Positions 16,170 through 25,253 of a DNA stretch of 64,000 nt are shown one piece after another (position 1 is the stretch's first letter; each line of letters starts with the position of its first letter). The stretch covers positions 1-64,000 of the forward strand of contig JAUCSE010000057.1 of assembly GCA_030445275.1 (NCBI GenBank), written 5' to 3'. This DNA is from Mucilaginibacter sp. GTDB taxonomy: Bacteria > Bacteroidota > Bacteroidia > Sphingobacteriales > Sphingobacteriaceae. The notes below the pieces were generated by a model. It ran no database searches. It was given only the letters and a program-made list of their open reading frames with translations, and was not told the DNA's origin. A program made the translations under genes and the position numbers.

Positions 16170-17516
16170 ATGAAACTGATGGATCAATTACGGGTAAAAG
16201 TGGCCAAATGGCCATACGCTATGGTATCGGTAATGGCAGCCATTGCAGCGTTCGGGTTATATACTTCGATGTATGCCTTTCGCAAAGCCTTTGCAGCTGG
16301 TACCTTTACCGGTCACCAATATCTGCATATTGATTATAAGGTTTGGCTGGTAATAGCCCAGGTAGTTGGTTATACGGTCAGCAAGTTTTACGGCATCCGC
16401 TTTATAGCCGAAGTGAACAGCAAAAACAGGGCACGCTATATTTTAACGCTGATCGGTATTGCCTGGCTGGCGCTGCTGGCTTTTGCCTTTGTACCTGCTC
16501 CTTTTAATATTGTTTTCCTGTTTATTAACGGCTTTCCATTGGGGCTGATATGGGGCCTGGTTTTTGGTTACCTGGAAGGCCGCCGCTCAACCGAGTTTAT
16601 GGCTGCTGTGTTATCTATCAGTCTAATATTTGCATCGGGCTTTGTAAAAACCGTTGGGCGTACCCTGCTCAGCGTTTTTCATGTAAACGAGTACCATATG
16701 CCTTTTTTAACAGGTGCCATATTTATATTGCCCCTGCTCCTGTTTGTATTTTGTATGGAGCTGATGCCTGCCCCTACCAGCGAAGATAAATTACAACGTG
16801 CAGAGCGCAGTCCCATGAACAAGGCGGAACGCAAGCAATTCCTGGCCCGCTTTTTACCCGGCATTATCCTCACCATTATAATATATGTACTACTCACCAT
16901 TATGCGCGATGTGCGCGATAATTTTGAGGTAGAGATATGGGCCGATCTGGGTGTAAAAAGCAACAGCATTTATACCAATATTGATACTGTCATATCTATT
17001 ATTGTACTAGTAGCCATGAGTTTGCTTATCCTGGTTAAAAAGAATCTGAAAGCTTTTAGTATCATTCACCTGTTAATTATTGGTGGTTGTGTGTTGGTAG
17101 GTGGTTCAACCATGCTATATTCCTTAAAATTGATAGGCCCCATAAGCTGGATGACCATGGCCGGGCTTGGCCTTTACCTGGGTTACGTACCTTATAACGC
17201 TATATTTTTTGAGCGGATGATAGCCACTTTTAACTATAAAAGCAACGTAGGTTTTATCATGTACGTAGCCGATTCCATGGGCTACCTGGGTAGCGTAAGT
17301 ATCTTGCTGATCAAAGAACTGGGCCGTCCAAACATTAGCTGGGGTACCTTTTTTAAGGAGGGCGTAATGATTGTAGCTATAGTTGGTGGCATTTGCGGTG
17401 TACTGTCGCTCTTTTATTTTTTACAAAGCGCTAGGGTAAGTCAAAAATCAAAAGTTAAAAGTCAAAAAAATGATGATGCTATAAGTGACGACCTGATCAC
17501 TTCGTCACTCAGTTAA
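16170..17516 (+). CDS. DUF5690 family (MFS-like) membrane transporter
   Basis: This 448-aa polytopic protein has about 12 hydrophobic segments, an early GLYTSMYAFRKAFAAGTF element resembling the first helices of organophosphate:phosphate antiporters, and a central cytoplasmic stretch (about residues 195-230). I recall it as DUF5690, often beside phosphonatase-like hydrolase genes. It probably carries the phosphonate or organophosphate substrate across the inner membrane. It forms an operon with the HAD gene. Its last 25 residues (SQKSKVKSQKND and onward) are encoded by an A-rich AAAGTCA-word repeat of the sort otherwise found in gaps. Confidence 0.85.
   Translation: MKLMDQLRVKVAKWPYAMVSVMAAIAAFGLYTSMYAFRKAFAAGTFTGHQYLHIDYKVWLVIAQVVGYTVSKFYGIRFIAEVNSKNRARYILTLIGIAWLALLAFAFVPAPFNIVFLFINGFPLGLIWGLVFGYLEGRRSTEFMAAVLSISLIFASGFVKTVGRTLLSVFHVNEYHMPFLTGAIFILPLLLFVFCMELMPAPTSEDKLQRAERSPMNKAERKQFLARFLPGIILTIIIYVLLTIMRDVRDNFEVEIWADLGVKSNSIYTNIDTVISIIVLVAMSLLILVKKNLKAFSIIHLLIIGGCVLVGGSTMLYSLKLIGPISWMTMAGLGLYLGYVPYNAIFFERMIATFNYKSNVGFIMYVADSMGYLGSVSILLIKELGRPNISWGTFFKEGVMIVAIVGGICGVLSLFYFLQSARVSQKSKVKSQKNDDAISDDLITSSLS
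17437..17472 (+). repeat. AAAGTCA word repeat inside the 3' end of the DUF5690 gene
   Basis: AAGTCAAAAATCAAAAG then TTAAAAGTCAAAAAA reads as four near-copies of one 7-8 base word. It codes for the SQKSKVKSQK tail of the transporter. The same type of word repetition fills several gaps in this window, so the tail probably arose when such a repeat was captured by the reading frame. Confidence 0.6.
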
Positions 17517-17625
17517 TTTAAACAGACATATAGGGCATTTATTAATAATTTAGTAACGGATTACTTATATGCTTTTGCCATTTTTACTCCTGCTATGGCA
17601 ACGTTATAATACCCCGAACCGTGAC

Positions 17626-17661
17626 GTAATTATCGATCATGATATCATCGTTGATAATTAC
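17626..17661. promoter_or_regulatory. Symmetrical operator-like palindrome upstream of phospholipase C
   Basis: GTAATTATC (17626-17634) is inverted at 17653-17661 (GATAATTAC), and the centre of symmetry (17643.5) coincides with the perfect inner palindrome ATGATATCAT (17639-17648). It lies about 80 bases before the phospholipase ATG and differs from the susC/HAD element, so it suggests separate control. A weaker TTTAGTA half-site lies at 17549-17555. Just before the ATG, 17700-17735 repeats ATAACTC words. Confidence 0.5.
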
Positions 17662-17741
17662 CAGATCATGTTATAAATTGCGGCATTAACCAATAACGTA
17701 CAAATAATACGTATAACTCATAACTCACTACTCATAACCTC

Positions 17742-20297
17742 ATGTTGGACACCAGGAGAGATTTTATAAAAAAAGCCGCCCTGCTTACCGGTGCTGCCGG
17801 ACTTACCAGTATTTTACCCGAATCGATACAAAAGGCTATGGCCATAAACCCGGCACCGGGCAGTACTTATCTGGATGCCGAGCACATTGTGATCCTGATG
17901 CAGGAAAACCGTTCTTTTGACCATACCTATGGTACGCTGAAAGGCGTGCGCGGTTACAATGATCCGCGGGCAATTGATCAGCCTAATAAAAATAAGGTAT
18001 GGCTGCAATCCAACAATAAAGGCGAAACGTATGCACCTTTCCGCCTGGACATTAAAGGCACCAAGGCTACCTGGATGTCGTCATTACCACACTCCTGGTC
18101 AAACCAGGTAAATGCACGTAACGATGGCAAGTTTGATCAATGGCTCAACGTAAAACACTCCGGCAATAAAGAGTACGCGCATATGCCGCTAACTATGGGC
18201 TATTATAACCGCGAAGATATTCCGTTCTACTACGCTCTGGCTGATGCCTTTACGGTTTGCGACCAAAATTTCTGCTCGGCCCTTACCGGCACCAATCCCA
18301 ACAGGTTATATTTCTGGAGCGGAACCATACGCGCCGAGCAACATGAAAAATCCCTGGCTCACGTTTGGAATGATGATATGGACTATGGCACCCTGAACTG
18401 GGCCACATTCCCCGAGCGTTTGGAAGATCATGGTATATCATGGAAACATTACCAGAACGAGGTAGCCATTGATACCGGCCTTGAAGGCGAACAGGACCCC
18501 TGGTTATCAAACTTCCAGGATAATCCGCTGGAGTTTTTTGGCCAGTATAACATTAAACTGCATGATAACCACATCACCTATCTGCAAAAAAGATCAACCC
18601 AATTACCTGACGAAATAACAGCAGTTGAAAAGCAAATAGCTACATTAACAGTTGGCGACGCGCACATTGATCATCTTAAAAAACAGCTGAAACAAAAACA
18701 GCGCGACCTGGATAGTATTAAAAAAGACATGGCTAACCTTGATCCGGGTAAATTCGCGGCGCTATCACAACGCGAAAAAAACCTGCATCAAAAAGGCTTC
18801 ACCACCAATACCAACGATCCGCATTACCGTGAGCTGGTGAATTTAAAATATGACGATAATGGCACCGGGCGCGAGTTACTGGTACCCAAGGGCGATGTAT
18901 TGCACCAGTTTAGAGACGATGTAAAAGCCGGACAGCTGCCAACCGTTTCCTGGTTATCAGCTCCCGAAAATTTTTCGGACCATCCCAGCGCGGCCTGGTT
19001 TGGCGCATGGTATGTATCCGAAGTAATGGATATCCTCACCCAAAACCCTGAAGTTTGGAAAAAAACCATTTTCATATTGGCCTATGATGAAAACGATGGC
19101 TATTTTGATCACGTACCACCATTTGTAGCGCCACACTCGCATAAACCAGGCACAGGCAAAACATCAACCGGTATTGATACCAGCGTAGAGTTTGTAACCC
19201 TGGAACAGGAAAAAGCCCGCAACAACTTCCCCGAAATGTATGATCGCGAAAGCGCCATTGGGCTTGGGTATCGCGTACCCCTGGTTATCGCTTCGCCCTG
19301 GAGCAGGGGCGGCTGGGTAAATTCTGAGGTGTTTGACCATACCTCGACCCTGCAATTCCTGGAAAACTTTTTGAGCAAAAAAACAGGCAAAAAAGTTACT
19401 GAACCCAACATCAGCAACTGGCGACGTACCGTTTGCGGCGATCTGACCAGCGTATTCAGACCTTACAATGGCGAAAAGATCGCCAACCCCGAATTTGTTG
19501 CAAAAGATGCCTTTTTAGAAAGCATTCACCAGGCCAAATTCAAAAAACTACCATCAAACTATAAACTGCTTACGCCTGATGAGATAGCACAGATCAATCG
19601 CAATCCACATGCGTCGCCATTAATGCCGCAACAGGAAAAAGGTATTAAACCATCATGCGCCCTGCCCTACCAGCTATATGCCGATGGCAAATTAAGCGCT
19701 GATAAAAAGTCGTTTGATATCAAGTTTATTGCCGAAAATAAGGTATTTGGCGAAAAAGCATCAGGCTCCCCATTCAACGTTTATGCTCCGGGCAAATACG
19801 CCAGCTTTACCGATCCACAGCAGATGGAGCCCTTGCGCACCTGGGCCTACGCCCTTACCCCCGGCGACAGCCTTACTGATACCTGGCCATTGCAAGAGTT
19901 TGAAAACGGTGAGTATCACCTGCGCGTGTACGGGCCAAACGGTTTTTACCGCGAATACAAAGGCAACACCGCCGATCCGCAATTGGATGTAGCCTGCGAG
20001 TATGAAAGTGCAGCCAATAAACTTACCGGTAACATCGCCCTTAAACTGGCTAATTCAGGCAGCAAACCCTACACCATTGAAATAACCGACCACGCCTATA
20101 AAACCAATAATCACAAAAAGATCATAACTGCCAAAGCACACAGTACCCTGGTTCTTAACCTGGCTAAAAGTCATGGTTGGTATGATTTCAGCGTAAAAGT
20201 GAACGGCAGTCAATCATTCGAAAAAAGATACGCCGGCCGGGTTGAAACCGGGCAGCATAGTTTTAGTGACCCGTTGATGGGGAAAGTGGTGGCGTAG
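17742..20297 (+). CDS. plcN: Phosphocholine-specific phospholipase C
   Basis: This 851-aa exported enzyme has a twin-arginine signal (TRRDFIKKAALLTGAAG), a PF04185-type phosphoesterase domain (about residues 45-560) and two C-terminal DUF756-type beta domains (about 640-840). The family motifs are ILMQENRSFDHTYG, SALTGTNPNR, the metal-site APENFSDHP and AYDENDGYFDHV. A charged, coiled-coil-like insertion lies at about 275-360. Relatives hydrolyse phosphatidylcholine or sphingomyelin to a lipid plus phosphocholine. Here it follows the phosphonate-like genes and could release phosphorylated or phosphonylated headgroups. The gene symbol follows the non-haemolytic Pseudomonas homologue and is provisional. 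Confidence 0.88.
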   Translation: MLDTRRDFIKKAALLTGAAGLTSILPESIQKAMAINPAPGSTYLDAEHIVILMQENRSFDHTYGTLKGVRGYNDPRAIDQPNKNKVWLQSNNKGETYAPFRLDIKGTKATWMSSLPHSWSNQVNARNDGKFDQWLNVKHSGNKEYAHMPLTMGYYNREDIPFYYALADAFTVCDQNFCSALTGTNPNRLYFWSGTIRAEQHEKSLAHVWNDDMDYGTLNWATFPERLEDHGISWKHYQNEVAIDTGLEGEQDPWLSNFQDNPLEFFGQYNIKLHDNHITYLQKRSTQLPDEITAVEKQIATLTVGDAHIDHLKKQLKQKQRDLDSIKKDMANLDPGKFAALSQREKNLHQKGFTTNTNDPHYRELVNLKYDDNGTGRELLVPKGDVLHQFRDDVKAGQLPTVSWLSAPENFSDHPSAAWFGAWYVSEVMDILTQNPEVWKKTIFILAYDENDGYFDHVPPFVAPHSHKPGTGKTSTGIDTSVEFVTLEQEKARNNFPEMYDRESAIGLGYRVPLVIASPWSRGGWVNSEVFDHTSTLQFLENFLSKKTGKKVTEPNISNWRRTVCGDLTSVFRPYNGEKIANPEFVAKDAFLESIHQAKFKKLPSNYKLLTPDEIAQINRNPHASPLMPQQEKGIKPSCALPYQLYADGKLSADKKSFDIKFIAENKVFGEKASGSPFNVYAPGKYASFTDPQQMEPLRTWAYALTPGDSLTDTWPLQEFENGEYHLRVYGPNGFYREYKGNTADPQLDVACEYESAANKLTGNIALKLANSGSKPYTIEITDHAYKTNNHKKIITAKAHSTLVLNLAKSHGWYDFSVKVNGSQSFEKRYAGRVETGQHSFSDPLMGKVVA

Positions 20298-20324
20298 TTC
20301 GTTTTCAATTAATATTAATATAAA

Positions 20325-20587
20325 CACTCCATCTGCGCTACGCTGGACGACCCTCTCTTCGGCTTCGCCGGAAAGAGGGTTTAAAAAATATAACTTATCA
20401 TGTTGAATGAAGTGAAGCATCTATTATTCAACCTATAAATATTCAACCTATAAAGTTTACAATTAGATCCTTCGTTCCTCAGGATGACAATTTCTTTATC
20501 CTATATCCATTTCCCAAATCCCCTCTTTCCGGCGAAGCCGAAGAGAGGGTGACCCATCCGCCGGCTGGCGGAGATGGTCGGGTGAAT
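20325..20587. repeat. MITE-like composite palindromic element, copy 1
   Basis: The left arm (GACCCTCTCTTCGGCTTCGC, about 20346-20380) is inverted at 20519-20550, followed by CATCCGCCGGCTGGCGGAGATGG-type sequence at 20554-20577. The core contains AGATCCTTCGTTCCTCAGGATGAC. A near relative in inverted orientation lies at 62214-62490. The 351-base gap between phospholipase C and the GT39 gene contains nothing else that I can recognise. The left hairpin may act as the phospholipase terminator. Confidence 0.7.
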
Positions 20588-20648
20588 CAACCCGCCATCA
20601 CATCCAAAATCTGTTTATATTTACGGCCGTTATACCCGTCTTAGTTTT

Positions 20649-22316
20649 ATGCATCAACCCAACAACGCTAATCAAACCAAATGGCTTTACCTGTTTATCG
20701 GTTTGGCTGTTATCATCAATTTTAGCGGCTTATTTACCACCATTATTGGACCCGATGGCAACCTGTATGCCAGCATAGCCAAAACCATGGTGCTGCGTAA
20801 CAACTATGCCAATCTGTACGCCTGGGGTAACGACTGGCTGGATAAGCCCCATTTTCCGTTTTGGGTTGCCGCCTTATTTTTCAAATGTTTTGGCTTTAGC
20901 ACCTGGGCTTATAAACTGCCGGGCATCCTGTTTATGATGATGGGGGCGGTTTATACCTATCATTTCGCCAAAAACCTGTACAATAAACAAATAGCCTTAT
21001 GGGCCGTATTGATATTACTTACCGCGCAGCATATTGTATTATCAAACAATGATGTGCGGGCCGAGCCTTATTTAACCGGATTGATCATTGCCGCGGTTTA
21101 TCATTTTTATAAGGCGTATATCCGCAATAATTTCTGGCAATTACTTTTTGCCTGCCTGTTTACCGCCTGCGCTGTCATGACCAAGGGCATGTTTGCGCTC
21201 ATCACCATTGGCGGCGCAATAGCAGGGCACCTGATCATCACCAAACAATGGAAACAGCTTTTTCATTGGCGCTGGCTTGTTGCCATTATATTGACACTGG
21301 TATTTATATTGCCCGAAATATGGTGCGTATACCAGCAGTTTGATCTGCACCCCGAAAAGGTAGTATTTGGACATACCGGCGTATCGGGTGTCCGATTCTT
21401 TTTTTGGGATAGCCAGTTCGGACGTTTTTTTAATACGGGGCCTATTAAAGGTCACGGCGATCCTTCGTTTTTTGTACATACTAGCTTGTGGGCATTTTTG
21501 CCCTGGTCGCTGTTATTGTTTGTGGCCATATTCCAGTTTATTAAAAAGGGCATTAAAAATGTGCAGGCACAGGAATGGTACTGCATATGTGGTTCGCTAA
21601 TCACTTTTTTAATGTTCTCGGCTTCCAAATTTCAGCTGCCACATTATTTAAATATCGTTTTCCCGTTTTTTGCTATCATTACAGCGCAATACCTGTATCA
21701 TTTAACATCAGCAAAAAGCATTAAGGCCGTATGTATTACACAAGTTGTAGTTGTGGTGCTGCTGCTCATCGTTATCAGTACACTCCACTATTTTTACCGG
21801 CCCGAAACTTTTAACTGGTTTAGCGGGCTGCTTATAGCAGCGCTATTGCTCGCCCTGCTATTTTTACCTGCAAAAATCGCGACCGGCATTCAGCAAACCA
21901 TATTCCGCACCTTGTTGGCGGCATTTATAGTGAATGTTTATCTCAACCTGTGTTTTTATCCCTCACTACTGCGCTATCAGGCTGGTAGTGAGGCCGCTAT
22001 GTGGATAAACAAGAACAATCCTCAAAACCTGCCCGTTTATATTGACGATGGTATGTTTCATGACGATATGGGTTTTTACCTAGATGCTCCGCTCACCGAA
22101 GTCACACCTGATAACAAAAGTACCATACCAGGTAAGGCCCTGCTTTATGCCGATACGGGTATACTGCATGATTTTGCTACAAAAGGTTGGAAATACAAAG
22201 TACTTAAAACTTTTAAGCGCTATTCCACAACCCGCCTTAAGCCTGCTTTTTTAAATAAGAACACCCGCAATAAAGAATTATCAGAAATGCAGGTGGTGGT
22301 GCTGAATCCGCTGTAG
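20649..22316 (+). CDS. GT39/ArnT-like membrane glycosyltransferase
   Basis: This 555-aa protein has about a dozen hydrophobic segments and the PMT/ArnT pattern: an acidic first periplasmic loop (GPDGNLYASIAKTM), then YAWGNDWLDKPHFPFW and NDVRAEPYL. The C-terminal 120 residues form a periplasmic domain. Family members transfer sugars from polyprenyl-phosphate carriers to lipid A, proteins or other acceptors on the periplasmic side. The acceptor is unknown. It appears monocistronic, with repeats on both sides. Confidence 0.85.
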   Translation: MHQPNNANQTKWLYLFIGLAVIINFSGLFTTIIGPDGNLYASIAKTMVLRNNYANLYAWGNDWLDKPHFPFWVAALFFKCFGFSTWAYKLPGILFMMMGAVYTYHFAKNLYNKQIALWAVLILLTAQHIVLSNNDVRAEPYLTGLIIAAVYHFYKAYIRNNFWQLLFACLFTACAVMTKGMFALITIGGAIAGHLIITKQWKQLFHWRWLVAIILTLVFILPEIWCVYQQFDLHPEKVVFGHTGVSGVRFFFWDSQFGRFFNTGPIKGHGDPSFFVHTSLWAFLPWSLLLFVAIFQFIKKGIKNVQAQEWYCICGSLITFLMFSASKFQLPHYLNIVFPFFAIITAQYLYHLTSAKSIKAVCITQVVVVVLLLIVISTLHYFYRPETFNWFSGLLIAALLLALLFLPAKIATGIQQTIFRTLLAAFIVNVYLNLCFYPSLLRYQAGSEAAMWINKNNPQNLPVYIDDGMFHDDMGFYLDAPLTEVTPDNKSTIPGKALLYADTGILHDFATKGWKYKVLKTFKRYSTTRLKPAFLNKNTRNKELSEMQVVVLNPL

Positions 22317-22432
22317 CATAATAGTTAACAACACGCAATCAACAACATAAAGACCGATATTATTTGCCCTTTTGACAATAATAACTCAATACGTCATTGC
22401 GATGCACGTTTTCTTTTAAAGCCCTACGCTGT

Positions 22433-22510
22433 TGTTGGTGTTGTCACCAACAACCTTTTACCACAAACTAATAAAATAAGGCAAGCATAATGTTGGTGAC
22501 AACACCAACA
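22433..22510. repeat. Inverted pair of TGTTGGTG palindromes
   Basis: Positions 22433-22452 read TGTTGGTG-TTGT-CACCAACA, a hairpin in itself, and 22491-22510 are its exact reverse complement. The two can therefore fold separately or together as a larger stem. Downstream is a CCCTCTC...GGAGAGGG hairpin (about 22521-22555). The gap separates the GT39 gene and the convergent ABC permease gene. Confidence 0.75.
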
Positions 22511-22566
22511 TTGGCGCAGCCCTCTCTCTCGATAGCTATCGGGCTGGAGAGGGTTGAGTAAGGCTC

Positions 22567-24975
22567 TTATTCCGATCTCAAACTTTTAACCGGGCTGTTA
22601 AGCGCTGCTTTAATGGTTTGTATACTGATCAATATGGCCGTTACTAAAGTGAGGCCCACAATGGCTATCATAAACGGATTTGGCGTGATGACTATTTTAT
22701 AAGCATAATCATTTAGCCATTGATGCATAATTAACCAGGCCACCGGGCAGGCCATTAGCCCCGCGATGATGATCACTCCCAAAAATTCCTTCATAAACAG
22801 GCTGATGATTCCCGCAACAGACGAGCCCAGCACTTTGCGTATCCCTATCTCTTTGGTGCGTTTTTGTATACTTAAGGATATTAAGCCCAGCACCCCCAGC
22901 AGTACGATAATAATGGCCAGCACCGTGGCTATATACGATGCCTGTTTCAATTGTATTTCGCTTTGGTAAACTTTTGTCAGGGCATTATCAACAAAATTAT
23001 ACTCGAATGGGGCACCGGGTAATACTTCTGTCCATTTTTTTTGCAATGCTGCGATGTTTTGCTGCATATTGCCGGGCTTTACTTTGATGGAGAAAAAACG
23101 GTAATAGGTAGTATAATTAACATTGAAAAAAGTAACCGGCTGTATACGGTCATGCATTGATCCAAAGTGAAAATCGGCGGTAACACCACAAATGGTAAGC
23201 GGAATAGTACTGCCCTGCTGCATGATATGTTGACCAATGGCATCCTGCGAGGTTTTATAGCCCAGTGCTTTTGATTGTGTTTCGTTGATGACAACCTGCG
23301 TGGTATCAGCCACCATAAAAACCGGTTTAAAAAATGTACCGGCCTTAAGCGGGATATTATAAGTAGCAGCATACTGGTTATCTGCTGCCAATCCCTGTGA
23401 TGTAATTGCCTGGGCAGGGTTTGAGCCTTGTTTATAAACCGGGGTGTTGCCGCCATTGTTTCCGTCAGGGATCTCCCAGGAAAGTGATATGGCTTTCACT
23501 TCGGGCATTTGAGCCAGTTGCTCTTTGATGGATTCTATTTTTTGAACACCCTTTACCGACCAATCACGGGGTACCTGGGCATAAATCACATAATCGCGGT
23601 TATAACCCAGATCTTTATTAAAAAACAAGCTGATCTGTTGCGAAATAATGATAGCGCCTATAAATACAACAGCCGCCGTACCAAACTGAAATGCCACCAG
23701 CGTTTTGCGGAACAACACACTCTCCTTCACGGAGCTTAACTTACCCTTTAAGGAATCAACCGATTTTAATGCCGATAACACCAGCGCGGGATAAATACCC
23801 GCCAGCACGCCAACCAACAGCGCGAACACGAAAGGAACCGGAATAAAATAAACCGGGAACGAGAAAAGACCGGTGATATCCTTACCCAATATATTACTGA
23901 AATATGGCCGGGCAATTATAAATATAACCAACGCCAGCACGGTTGACAGCATGACCAGCAAAACTGACTCGGTTAAAAACTGCCAGATGAGTTGCTTGCG
24001 CAATCCACCCAATACCTTACGGATACCCATCTCCTTCATACGGCCAGATGAGCGACCAATGCAGATATTCACAAAATTGATAACCGCCATCAGCAATATA
24101 AACAGGGCAATACAACCCAGGGTGTATATCATTTTTTTCGCCAGGCCACCCTCAGCTATCAAGTTATAATCATGCAATGCCTCCGCTTTAATGGTCAGGT
24201 TTTTACTGATCTGCTCGGGCGCGTTTTTCCGGATCAGCTCTTTTAGGGGTTGTTCAAGGTCTTTAGAGGTAACGCCTTTTTGCAGTTCAATGTAATTAAC
24301 AATATTGGTATTGCTCCAGCCATCCAGGTTCCGTTTAAAATATTTAGCAGCACTGGCTGTAAAAAAGAAACCGGAATTAACGTTGACATTCAAATTAGTT
24401 ACCGAGTTTCGGGGCGTTTTTGCCAGTACGCCGGTAATTAAAAAATCGTGTTTTTCGCCCCCAAAGCTTTCAAAATTCAGGGTTTGGCCAACTACATCTG
24501 TGCGGCCAAAATATTTTTTAGCAATGGCAGCCGTCAACACTACCGAAAAAGGATCATTCAGCGCGGTGTTCACGTCGCCTTGCAATAGCTTAAACCCATA
24601 CATTTTAAGCAGGGTACTATCGCCCAATTGCAAGCTTTCGCGAAAATGCATATCCCCCTTGGATACATTGGTGGTAACTGCATCAAAATGGTAATGATTG
24701 GCCACCAGGCTGGGGTAATTATCCGCCAAAGCTTTGGGAAGCTGGGCTATACCGCCTATTTCGTTACCCATGTTAGGGTCTTTCCATTTGCTCAATAAAA
24801 TATACTGATTCTCTGAATTTTTGAGTTGATGGTTTACCTGCAGCTCATCCCATATATAAGCGCCAATAAGCAGCGTAAAAGCAATGCCCACAGATAGACC
24901 CAAAATATTGATGAGGGAGAAAACCTTATTTTTCCAAAGGGTACGCCAGGCCAGTTTAAAGTAGTTTTTTAGCAT
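22567..24975 (-). CDS. MacB/FtsX-type ABC transporter permease
   Basis: This 802-aa membrane protein consists of two MacB_PCD-FtsX modules: an N-terminal transmembrane helix (NKVFSLINILGLSVG), a periplasmic domain, three TM helices with MKEMGIRKVLGG, and then a repeated arrangement with TKEIGIRKVLGSSVAGI near residue 705. Such ABC2-like permeases are abundant in Bacteroidota and act in peptide or antimicrobial export or signalling. No ATP-binding subunit is adjacent. I chose the ATG at 24975; the 14 residues upstream in the longer frame are not typical. The substrate is unknown. Confidence 0.88.
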   Translation of the reverse strand: MLKNYFKLAWRTLWKNKVFSLINILGLSVGIAFTLLIGAYIWDELQVNHQLKNSENQYILLSKWKDPNMGNEIGGIAQLPKALADNYPSLVANHYHFDAVTTNVSKGDMHFRESLQLGDSTLLKMYGFKLLQGDVNTALNDPFSVVLTAAIAKKYFGRTDVVGQTLNFESFGGEKHDFLITGVLAKTPRNSVTNLNVNVNSGFFFTASAAKYFKRNLDGWSNTNIVNYIELQKGVTSKDLEQPLKELIRKNAPEQISKNLTIKAEALHDYNLIAEGGLAKKMIYTLGCIALFILLMAVINFVNICIGRSSGRMKEMGIRKVLGGLRKQLIWQFLTESVLLVMLSTVLALVIFIIARPYFSNILGKDITGLFSFPVYFIPVPFVFALLVGVLAGIYPALVLSALKSVDSLKGKLSSVKESVLFRKTLVAFQFGTAAVVFIGAIIISQQISLFFNKDLGYNRDYVIYAQVPRDWSVKGVQKIESIKEQLAQMPEVKAISLSWEIPDGNNGGNTPVYKQGSNPAQAITSQGLAADNQYAATYNIPLKAGTFFKPVFMVADTTQVVINETQSKALGYKTSQDAIGQHIMQQGSTIPLTICGVTADFHFGSMHDRIQPVTFFNVNYTTYYRFFSIKVKPGNMQQNIAALQKKWTEVLPGAPFEYNFVDNALTKVYQSEIQLKQASYIATVLAIIIVLLGVLGLISLSIQKRTKEIGIRKVLGSSVAGIISLFMKEFLGVIIIAGLMACPVAWLIMHQWLNDYAYKIVITPNPFMIAIVGLTLVTAILISIQTIKAALNSPVKSLRSE

Positions 24976-25073
24976 AGGGATAAGATTAATAAAGCTATAC
25001 TTTAAAGTTAACCGCATTTTTCAGGATAACTAAATGTAACCAGCTGAATTAACAAACTTTAACATAGTAACGT

Positions 25074-25253
25074 TCATTGGTTCACTTGTTTAATAGTTCA
25101 TTAATCTTGATTGCATCATTCTTGATACCTGGTGCCATATCCTTGATACTTCAATCATAAAATACTTAAATTTACTCAAGACATATTCATTGGATAAGTT
25201 TTCAAGAAGATAAGACCAATGAACTAATGACACCAATAAACTAATGAACCAAC
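25074..25253. repeat. Locus-specific GTTCATT / AATGAAC inverted word repeat
   Basis: GTTCATTGGTTCACTTG and GTTCATTAATCTT at 25072-25108 are imperfectly inverted at 25211-25253 (CCAATGAACTAATGACACC, then AATAAACTAATGAACC). The right arm ends right at the ATG of the MBL gene (25254). Two CTTGATAC words, the word of locus 2645-2832, occur between the arms at about 25121-25150. Confidence 0.6.

Noticed and set aside
20325..20587. Insertion sequence with its own transposase
   Set aside because: No transposase frame is present; only a palindromic non-coding element is seen.
24976..25017. Longer start of the ABC permease
   Set aside because: The 14 extra residues are unlike the usual MLKNYFK-type start of the family.
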